64,000 nt of DNA from Odobenus rosmarus divergens. Lineage: Eukaryota; Chordata; Mammalia; Carnivora; Odobenidae. This document shows positions 55,981-64,000 of this stretch, in pieces. Numbering within the stretch: the stretch's first letter is position 1; each line of letters opens with the position of its first letter. Where the stretch lies: assembly GCF_000321225.1 (NCBI RefSeq), contig NW_004450479.1, forward strand, positions 44,728-108,727. The letters are read 5' to 3'. The notes beneath the pieces are model-generated. The model made no database searches and was not told the origin of the DNA. It saw nothing but the letters and a program-made list of their open reading frames with translations. A program made the translations under genes and the position numbers.

Positions 55981-57233
55981 AGCATACTTACCTATTCTTC
56001 ATAGAAAAGCCTGACACCGGAAGGGAGCAATGCCAAGCCTGAGGGCTGATCGTGAAAGCTGAGTACGCGTGGGGCAGCTTGTCAAGGCTGCAGGTCCCAA
56101 CGCTGCCCAGAACGTCGTTGCCCAGGCCATGGGCAGAGACCACGGTGACCATCTTGTGTTACCTCCTGGCTGCAGCTGTCCCCACCTGCCCTTCTCAAGG
56201 AAACCCTCCCTAGGTGGAGGGGCGTGGGGTTGGGGCTTCAGAGGCTGTATCAGCCCGTCTGGGGTGGAGCCACCTGCACCTTTACTGGAGAAACTGCCCC
56301 GAATCACAGAGCTGGGTTTGATGACAGAGAAGAAAGGGAGTAGAGTGGATTCTAGGACAAGGGTAATGGCTCCAGGGGAGAGGAGCACTTAGGGTAGAGG
56401 TCTGCTGAGGAGGACTCCATCCCTGTCCTTCAGGGAGGGTGTTCCGGTGTGTCTGACCGCTCATGCCTGCACTTTTGGGCAGCGCTCTGTGCAGGGGCCC
56501 ATGTCAGAGTGGAGGCCTGACTTCCTGTGCAAGCCCCCGGGGTGAGGCCACAGCGTCTCAGTGCGAAAGGCGCCCTCCCAGGGAGGAAGGACTGAGCCGG
56601 CACCCTGTTGAGGGTGGCTGGACAGCCCACAGGCCACATCTGTCCTTGTGTGAGGGACACGGGGGAAGCTCGGCCTTGTCCCCCTGGGAGGAGAGCAGCC
56701 ACACGAGCTGAGAGGGGAATGAGGCACTCCCTGCCCTGCTGGGGTCCTGGAGCCCAGAGCAGGTGGGACCCAGGGAAGGTAAGGGAACCAGACTGGCCCC
56801 CACGCACAGCTGACCCCACCTGGGCCCCCCCAGAAGGCGCTCCTGGGCTGCAGTGGGGCTCCAGGAGGACAGGACCTGGACGGCTGGGATCAGTAGCCCC
56901 TCTGGGAGCATCACTTCAGCTTTGTGGGGCTCTGAGCGAGACTCTGGATGGAATGTAACAGCAGGTAAGAGCCCCAGATACTCCCAAAGCAGCTCTCCAA
57001 AGTCAGGGTACCTAAGAGCTCTGCTCCTGCCTCTTTCTGTCTCAGTCCTGCTCTAGATGTCAGGTGATCCTGATTCTTATCTGTGAGGTTTTGTCTGGAT
57101 CCATGACGTAATCCGTGCACAGCAACAGCGCCAAACCTAGTGGTCAAGATGCTTCAGCCTGCAGACTACAGCTTTTACTTTTTCATAGTTTATTATAATT
57201 AATTTACAAAGTTAATAGAAAACACTATATGAG
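55981..57233. other. Unique sequence, no gene recognised
   Basis: GC-rich to about 57060, then AT-rich up to the SINE (TTATTATAATTAATTTAC). Frames up to 129 codons on the minus strand without domain. Confidence 0.45.
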
Positions 57234-57437
57234 GGGCGCCTGGGTGGCTCAGTGGTTGGGCGTCTGCCTTCAGCTCAGGTCATGATCCCGGGGTCCTGGG
57301 ATCGAGCCCCGCGTCGGGCTCCCTGCTCCGCGGGAAGCCTGCTTCTCCCTCTCCCGCTCCCCCTGCTGTGTTCCCTCTCTCTCTGTCTCTCTCTCTGTCT
57401 CTGTCAAATAAATAAATAAAATCTTTAAAAGAGAAAC
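57234..57437 (+). mobile_element. CAN-SINE, young full-length copy
   Basis: GGGCGCCTGGGTGGCTCAG head, GATCCCGGGGTCCTGGGATC, a CT-rich part with (TCTC)n, and TCAAATAAATAAATAAAATC tail. Target duplication AAAACACTATATGAG (57219-57233) and AAAACCCTATATGAG (57438-57452), one mismatch in 15. Near-consensus, so a recent insertion, perhaps polymorphic between related species. Confidence 0.97.
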
Positions 57438-57452
57438 AAAACCCTATATGAG

Positions 57453-58065
57453 ACATTGAGTAGGTGGTGTGGAAACCAGGGATCTGGATGGGGGTTGAGG
57501 GATGGACACAAGACCAGTCTCCAGTCTCTGAGTCTGGGACGCTCGCCTGAGGAGCCAGCAAGCCTGCAGCGACATGACACCCTGGCTGTGCTCGGACAGC
57601 AACTGGCATGCAAGCCGGAACCTGTGGGTAGCCAGCCTCCTCCCCTGTTCATACCTTCTTCTCCAGCCTCTGGAAGAGGCTCTGACCACCACTGCTCCAG
57701 GCTCACTTCCCCGTCCAGCAGGTTGGTCCCAAGCCCAACACTGCCCAGATCACCCATCTATCCCAGAGCCCCACCCCTGCCTGGGACCCTCCCCTCTACC
57801 CCAGGGCCCCACCCCTACCTGGGACCCTCCCCTCTACCACACAACTTCCTGGGGCCTGTCTGCATGGGGTAGAGGTGGGAGCGTATTTTGAACCCAGGCT
57901 CTGGGTAATAGTGTTTGTTGACTGAGTGGACAAGACCACCACAGGCAGCCCAGTTCCTTGGGACCCTCAGGAGGAGCAGTGAGGTCCAGGTAGAGGGGAG
58001 TGAAGTTCTCCAGTCACATCAGAGGAGGGAGGAGAGAGTGATTCCAGAATAGCGTCTGTGAGGCA
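57453..58065. other. Unique sequence with a two-copy tandem repeat
   Basis: Contains the 38-bp tandem at 57768-57838. No gene recognised. Confidence 0.45.
57768..57838 (+). repeat. Tandem repeat, about two copies of 38 bp
   Basis: GCCCCACCCCTGCCTGGGACC... begins at 57768 and again at 57806 with one G/A difference; the second copy is slightly short. Confidence 0.92.
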
Positions 58066-58640
58066 TTAGGGCCCTTCAGCATCCCAGACTAATCTCTTGC
58101 ATTTGTTGGGCTCTGCCTCGACATTCTTAGGGGGTAAGTCATCCAACAGAACATCAGTCACCAGGAAAAGTGCACCCTTGCTCGGGGTAACTACAACTAC
58201 CCTCCAATTCCCCCTATCAGTCCTTGGCTCTTCAACCACACAAGTAACAGAAGGGAAGCGTGAGTGAGGGATGGGCGGGGTGGGGCTTCCTGCCCCGGGC
58301 AGACCCTTCCCCTGCCCAGGCAAATCCCCACTCTGTCATCTGGCCAAAACCCCACCACCACAGATGGAAACTTCCAGATCTTAAGCTTGGTGTTTTCCTT
58401 TTGAAGGAATTGTTATCACCCATTACCATGCACGTGGTGTTTTGAGTATGACTGAGTTCTAACTCCCTGATAACATAAAACTGAGACAAGATCAGTTGTT
58501 TTATTAAATGAAGCGCCGTAGCCATCCCTCCAACCTGAGTCACAGTAGCTTCGTGCTTTACACGGGCTGACACAGAGAAGTTACCACATGCCGGCATCAC
58601 TGTTCTGACAGAAATCACGGCACATGTGGGATAGACAGGA
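58066..58640 (-). other. Unidentified stretch with protein-like minus-strand frames
   Basis: Minus frame 58323-58066 ends in a run of residues with balanced, protein-like composition (VVVVTPSKGALFLVTDVLL, then KNVEAEPNKCKRLVWDAEG) and a stop. Minus frame 58618-58232 has another such run upstream (starting ISVRTVMPACGNFSVSARVK). The two overlap in different frames. I recognise neither. They may be remnants of one ancient gene, exons, or a repeat I do not know. No start, promoter or firm splice sites are visible. Confidence 0.3.
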
Positions 58641-60479
58641 GTCTGTGTTTATTAAACTTGTCTTTTCGGGAAGTAACTTATATTGAGTGATGTGTTTCTG
58701 GAGAGATATCCTCTCCACGCCGCACGTGCTTGAGTCTCACCCAAGGCTCTGTGGCCTGCAGGCTTCGGTCTCTGCGTCACCCTAGTGACCCGTGCACGGC
58801 AGAGTTTCCCGTGAAGGCTTACAGGACCAGCTCTATGAGGAGAGCCTCCACGGACTTACAGCCTTGCTCTCACTGACCCCACATGATCCAGACCCCCAGC
58901 CCCCTCAGTGGGCATCCCACAGCCTTGACTAAAGACCACAGGCAAACTTCAGACACCAGGGTGGACGGTTTGCCTGGGTTGCACTGTGAAGAGATGGTGC
59001 TTTTGGCCCCCGTGGCACATGTGAGTCCAACAGGGGACATGGGTTTGCCCTGTCCAGGGCCTGGACCTGTGCCCATTCAGGTAGAAGGTGGAGGTGCAGA
59101 GAACTGCATGCCCCCCACAGCTGCTGGAGGCCCACATACCTGCTCATCTAACCAATGTCAGAAGCCAGCTGGGGAAACCGGGCAGGGTGGGAGCACTTGT
59201 TCACTTTCTAGAGTCCCCTAGCAGAAGACAAACACCCCAAGCAGGAAAAGTGACGAGCCACTAACACATCCAAGAGGTTTGTTGACCATGAGTTGGGGAA
59301 AGGGAAGGAGAGAGACCCTGAGAGGCACCAGAAGAAGAGGGACTTTGGAGAGAATGACCAGCCTCGCCTGCTCCACATTTCGCCCAGCATGGGCCCTGGT
59401 GAGCAGGGTGTGGGCCGTAGAGGGCGTGGGGAGAACGGGGTGAGGGCTATAGGAGGGCCCCACGGACACTCCCCAGTGCCAGGAGACGGCAGGGCTGTCA
59501 GGTGCACACCTCTGGGATATAGCTACATGCAAGGCAGACTCAGAGACGCAAAAGCAGGTACTGACAAAACATGATGCCACAAGCCACCTGATCAAACTGT
59601 GTGTGCACGCAGCTCGTATTGAATGAGTATTAGTGATTCATGAACGTTTCTAAAATCCATGATGCCCCTCAACTCACTTGCGGAGCCTTGAGGACCCTGA
59701 GAAGCAGGACCAGCTCTGCCTCCGGGTGCTCAGAGCTCAGCTGGGCAGATAAGGACACAAAATGTTCACTGCAGTTCATGACAGACGCTTGAGAAGGCAG
59801 AGTGGGCTGCCCAGAGGGTCAGGAAGGTCTCAGGTAGAGTGACACCTGAGCAGGTGACATGTGCTCCCAGGTAAGCAACAGCAGGACATTCCCAGACAGG
59901 GAAGAGGCAAGGAGCACCCCCATTTCTGCCAAGCATTTGGCACTGGGGAGGAGTGGGGAAGGCCCAGGAACTTCATCTCAGGTCAAAGACTGACCTAGCA
60001 AAACTCTAACCAAAAACTTGTTCCTCACCAAGATGAGTATCTTGGCCGGTGGTGCCACATGGTGTCCCTGTGAGCCCCAGATAACGTGGTAGCTCTCGAG
60101 GTTTGAGCACATAGATAAGCCTTGGACATCTCGTCCTCTAGACGTTCCTGCTCAGCTCGCCCCAGGGAGGAAGAGGGGACACTGACAGGTGGTCCCAGAG
60201 GTGGCAATAGTGGGCAGAACCACCTGGCAACAGATCTTGGGGAGATACCAGCTCTCCAGACCTCGATGCACCAATCTGCAGAGTGGGGATGTGACAGGCA
60301 CAAGGGGCCCACATCCCAGCACATGCCTTGCCAGATGCATGGGACAGATCCCAGTCCAGAACACACCTACACACAGGATACTGGGGCACGGGAAAGGTGC
60401 CACCCAGAGCATGGTGAAAAACCACACTATAAATAGACAGCATTCAAAAGACCAGGCGACCACCGTAGATTAGGCACAT
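58641..60479. other. Unique sequence, no gene recognised
   Basis: Frames to 125 codons without a domain. No transposon recognised. Confidence 0.45.
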
Positions 60480-60808
60480 ACCTCACCAGACACTAGCATG
60501 ATCCTAAAAGGGTTGGAAATGTAAAGAGTAAGGAGCAAGACCCTAATAGCCCTGGAAGAAAATACAGGAAAGCCTTTTACAGCCACAAAATCCAGAGACC
60601 ATAAAAGAAAAGACTAAAGTTTCCCCTTAAAAACTCATAGCCAAACAACTAGCACACAGAGTGAAAAGACTACTCACCCCACAGCTGAAGGGCTGGTCCT
60701 TACACATGAGCTCTGGTCCACCAGTGAACAAACAAGCTACCAAAGAAGAAATGCATGTGCCCTTGACCATAGGAAAGGCTTAAACGCATTCAGAAAAAGA
60801 GAGATGAG
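60480..60808 (+). mobile_element. LINE-1 (L1ME-like) ORF2 fragment, left part
   Basis: AGCCCTGGAAGAAAATACAGG, CACAAAATCCAGAGACCATAAAAG, AACTAGCACACAGAGTG and AACAAACAAGCTACCAAAG follow sense ORF2. It continues on the other side of the SINE. Confidence 0.65.
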
Positions 60809-61009
60809 GGTGCCTGGGTGGCTCAGTTGTTGGGCGTCTGCCTTCCGCTCAGGTCATGATCCCAGGGTCCTGGGATCGAGCCCCGCATCGGGCTCCCTGC
60901 TCAGCGGGAAGCCTGCTTCTCCCTCTCCCTCTCCCCCTGCTTGTGTTCCCTCTCTCGCTGTGTCTCTCTCTGTCAAATCAATAAAAAAAATCTTTAAAAG
61001 AGAGAGAGA
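60809..61009 (+). mobile_element. CAN-SINE, young full-length copy, inserted in LINE-1
   Basis: GGTGCCTGGGTGGCTCAG head, GGTCCTGGGATCGAGCCCCG, CTCAGCGGGAAGCCTGC, CT-rich part, TCAAATCAATAAAAAAAATC tail. Target duplication AGAGAGATGAG on the left (ending 60808) and right (ending 61019), the latter merged with a (GA)n run from the tail. Confidence 0.96.
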
Positions 61010-61019
61010 GAGAGATGAG

Positions 61020-61390
61020 CACCAAACCTACACCGAGAAACTGTTATTTTTCCTATATCTGATTAGCAAAAGCCAAGGGTTGGGCAATGCTCTGCTGGGC
61101 AGGGCGGGGGCACCCGCACTCGCAGATGATGGCCACAGAAAGTGGCATGAACTCTGACCCAGCAATTCCACTTCTAACAATTTGTCAACCAGTGTAAAAA
61201 CTAATGTTCACAAATATATGTATGTTCAATTCTATTTATATCCTAAATGCATATCCAGGGGAAAACTGGTCAAATCCCTTATGCCAGGGACAAGCACAAC
61301 CCTGGTGCAAAAAAGAATCTTAAGCTCTTTTTGCTCCAACATGAACAGATGCCCAAGAAACAATATTAACCTAAAAAGAAACAAGCATCC
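61020..61390 (+). mobile_element. LINE-1 (L1ME-like) ORF2 fragment, right part
   Basis: GACCCAGCAATTCCACTTCTAAC, TGTTCACAAATATATGTATG, then decayed 3' sequence. The AGCAATTCCACTTCT phrase is a strong ORF2 3' landmark. Together with 60480-60808 it makes one element. Confidence 0.8.
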
Positions 61391-61505
61391 TTTTTATTTT
61401 TAAGTTCTTTTTATTTAAATAATCTCTACGCTCAATGTGGGGCTCGATTCACGACCCTGAGAACAAGAGTCACATATTCCACGGACTGAGCCAGCCAGGT
61501 GCCCC
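61391..61505 (-). mobile_element. CAN-SINE, older subfamily
   Basis: Antisense: T-rich tail, TTTATTTAAATAATCTCTACG, GGGGCTCGATTCACGACCC, GAGTCACATATTCC, GAGCCAGCCAGGTGCCCC head complement. Flanks AAGAAACAAGCATCC (61376-61390) and AAGAAACATGCACCC (61506-61520) form an imperfect duplication. Shorter and more diverged than the neighbouring copy at 60809. Confidence 0.93.
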
Positions 61506-61520
61506 AAGAAACATGCACCC

Positions 61521-64000
61521 TTAACAGTGGGCTGTGTATAGTGATTTCCTCCCAAAGGGAACAGGGTGGAAAGGGGAGAAAACGGAACTCCACAGCAGAG
61601 ACACCTGGCCTCCACTTGCTGCGGGGCCTCAGGGGGCTGGCAGTGACCTGAAGCTCCAGGCACCCTGTGCCATTGCCCACGTTCCTTTCCAATGACCCAG
61701 GTCCAAGAACCCAGCATCTGGGGAGTGGGTCAGGAAGCTGAACAAGAGCAGCTGAGCAGAGTGGACAGCAACAGGCCCAACACACAGGCACCAGCGTGCA
61801 CTCTTCATGGGTCCTCTCCTTGCTGGATGCTGGGATCCGGAAAACCACAGCATAGGGTCCTTGGAAAACTCTCACAACTGTTGGTAAATTCTAATGCAAC
61901 TCTGAGGCTTCGGAGGTGAAGGGACCCTCCCTCGACTCCCCCTCAGGTCTGGGATCTGCTCCTTTGCACTGTGGCACCTCTTCCCTAAAGTGGCCCAAGA
62001 CACATCCTGCAAGGTTGTTGGGAAATTGGAGAAAGTCTCAGTTGACGGTGTCAGTCTTACGAGATGAGTAATACCACAGCTGGGGGTTAGTCAACGGTGA
62101 CACTGAAGCTCATCACCAGGGGTGTCCACTTCCCAGAAACACATGTTCGGCCAGCACATGGCCAGCTGGTTCTATTAAGAGTGTCTCAGCAGTTACAGTA
62201 AGACCTAACAAATATGGGTCAAATGAACAAACGCTTCATACAGTTGTTCTGGAACCCTGGAAGGTGTCCAGGGCCTCGGTGGGCAGGTGTGGGACCACCC
62301 TTAGGAGGGTCACCCCCAGACCTCGCCCTTTCAGGGCAGCTGGGGTGGATGTGGCGGTATGACTGAGCAGAGACCCCCTGCCCCAGACAGCTGCAAGGGA
62401 CAGTCTCACTGAGAGAAGGCTGGAGGCCAGAGCGACTGCCCCCAGAAGGATCGTGGGCTTTTCCACCATGACAGAGGCCCGGCCCCCACCCACCCCAGAG
62501 GAAAGTGGGCAGGCCACGACCCACCATGGAACAGCTTTCAGGAGCGGACCCCTGAGCGAGCAATGAGAGGAGTGACAGGGTCTTGCCCAGGAGAGACCCA
62601 GCAACCCTGTCATCACAGGCAGCTCCTTGAAGGACACAGAGCATTTGCTGAGTGTCCTTCCCTCAGGCCTTTCCTCCCTCTGAGGCCAAAGGATCTGCGA
62701 GGAACTTCCAGGCCTCCTGCCTGAACATGCCACAGACAAGCACCCACACTTGGGGCCTGGCCACTGTCCACTGCTGGCCAGGGACACGGGGCAGAGCCAC
62801 ACGTCCCTGCCAGTGAGGACTGGTGGCAGCCTCGGTGGGCAACACCCTTTATTCTGAGACGGCTTCTTCCCTCATTTTGTTCACTTCTCTTAAATGATGA
62901 TAGTGGTAGTGCTTGCCGTTGCTTGCTTTATTTTTTAATTTTTTTGGCAAAATTAAAAGTCAATAAGTCTCAATCAGTCTTCAGGTTGTGGGGAGGACAC
63001 TTAACTGGTCCATGAAATTCAAAGCCAAAGAGTTGGTTTTCTGGATTTCTGGTTGAAGCTTGTTCCCCTCAGGGACCTGGATCTCATGTGTGCGGCTGTG
63101 AAGGAGACCCAGTGATAAGCCTAAAGCATAAATGTCTGAAAGCCAGGCTATTTCCATAGGAATCGATGTCCAGGCATCCATCAGAACCAGGCTACTTGGA
63201 AGAGAACAGGCCCTAGGAAGCTGGCCACCTTCCACGAGGCTAGAACCTTCCACTTTCTTTTTACAAACCCCTGAAACAGTAAATCTCACTGTTTTGTGTT
63301 CCGAGAGATGAACTGGGGCAAGCCACAGACTTCTATGGCTGCAGTCGTTCCTGGTCCTGAACTCTGACCCACATACTCCACCATCTGCTCTGAGTTCCTG
63401 GAGGTGACACGAGCTCCCAATGACTGTCCATGGCAAGGGTTGTGGATAAGGGGACATGCACGCAGTCTGATGGCCATCAGCTTAGCTCTGAGACCTGGGG
63501 TCAGATGAATCACACAGCCCTGAGTGGCCCCAGCCACATCAGTCACTCCATCATCTTGCCCTCAGTTTCTGATCTGTGAAATGGGGACAAGGGGTTGTTT
63601 CAAGGAGTAGACCCTCCCTGGCCACACTGCCCAGGTCTGACTATCCCCTATAGCTATGGGGCCGACATGTTGGCCGGAGCTACCTCAGTTACCCCCAGTG
63701 TCCAGCAGAGCATGGGGTGGAAAGTGGGAGCCTAAGGAGTTAATTTTGCATAAACAAATGAATCCATATGGAAACCTAAGGAAGCCTTTCTCAAAGGGCG
63801 CAGAATCTAGAATAAACCTTACTTACCATTCACAGGGTGTGCAACCTCTAACCACAGTCCAAAACTCCTTGAGAGATGGAGCTTCCTGCAGGAGCCTTAG
63901 CCCACTTGCCCCTGAGTGAGAGGACTGAGATGAGATCCTGCGTGGCCCACTGGGTAGCCCCGGCCCTCCCCTCTCAGGTTCCACTGCAGGGGACCCTCCC
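61521..64000. other. Unique sequence, no gene recognised
   Basis: A T-rich patch at 62930-62950 interrupts mixed GC-rich sequence. Minus frames of up to 188 codons (62236-62802) and 158 codons (62981-63457) carry no domain I know. The window ends in unique sequence. Confidence 0.45.

Noticed and set aside
60830..60900. tRNA-like segments in the SINEs as tRNA genes
   Set aside because: The box-like words are part of CAN-SINE heads followed by CT-rich bodies and A tails; there is no complete cloverleaf.
1..64000. A new defence, mobile or biosynthetic gene system
   Set aside because: No cluster of recognisable genes exists in this window; everything supported is repeats or unidentified unique DNA.

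Overview
This window is nuclear DNA of a placental mammal, almost certainly a caniform carnivoran. The evidence is eight copies or fragments of the tRNA-derived CAN-SINE, which begin with GGGGCGCCTGGGTGGCTCAG-like heads and run through a CT-rich segment to AATAAA/A-rich tails. The youngest copies have the head and CT-rich body I associate with arctoids (bears, pinnipeds, mustelids) rather than the dog-type SINEC_Cf. The window also opens inside the 3' end of a carnivore-type LINE-1. A 50-base run of N (23904-23953) marks an assembly gap.

I find no protein-coding gene, tRNA, rRNA or other classical RNA gene that I can defend. The open frames are short or moderate, lie on both strands at once, and show no domain I recognise. 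This is what GC-rich intergenic or intronic sequence with few stop codons looks like. Several ORF-bearing stretches are decayed LINE-1 ORF2 or low-complexity tracts. An exon of a gene lying mostly outside the window cannot be excluded by eye, and I list the few protein-like stretches with low confidence.

Layout. 1-459: LINE-1 3' end with its (AC)n. 460-5.7 kb: an old repeat, a CTCF-like site, a perfect 19-bp hairpin, one SINE and unique DNA. 5.7-9.7 kb: CA-rich tracts, old LINE-1 pieces and a SINE. 9.7-17 kb: GC-rich unique DNA, a 1.1-kb LINE-1 relic, a CATC/TATC array and an exact 51-bp duplication. 17-24.1 kb: a 4 x 61-bp minisatellite, a G-rich purine tract and a roughly 650-bp polypyrimidine tract interrupted by the gap. 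24.1-33.9 kb: a LINE-1 fragment, MIRs and a long GC-rich block with few repeats. 33.9-38.6 kb: possible conserved regulatory segments around an antisense MaLR LTR with part of its internal region. 38.6-48.9 kb: mostly unique DNA with MIRs, a LINE-1 fragment and a SINE with a perfect 12-bp target duplication. 48.9-52.7 kb: a second MaLR LTR, then LINE-1, L2 and SINE in a nested mosaic. 52.7-64 kb: unique GC-rich DNA, further SINEs and a LINE-1 relic split by a SINE.

Recognisable transposon sequence adds up to roughly 15% of the window by my own counting, which is low for a mammal and probably an underestimate because very old copies cannot be called by eye. I see no operon, defence system or other new gene system here. 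The observations worth a second look are structural: hairpins, an exact duplication, the minisatellite, the triplex-prone tract, candidate regulatory elements and nested transposons.
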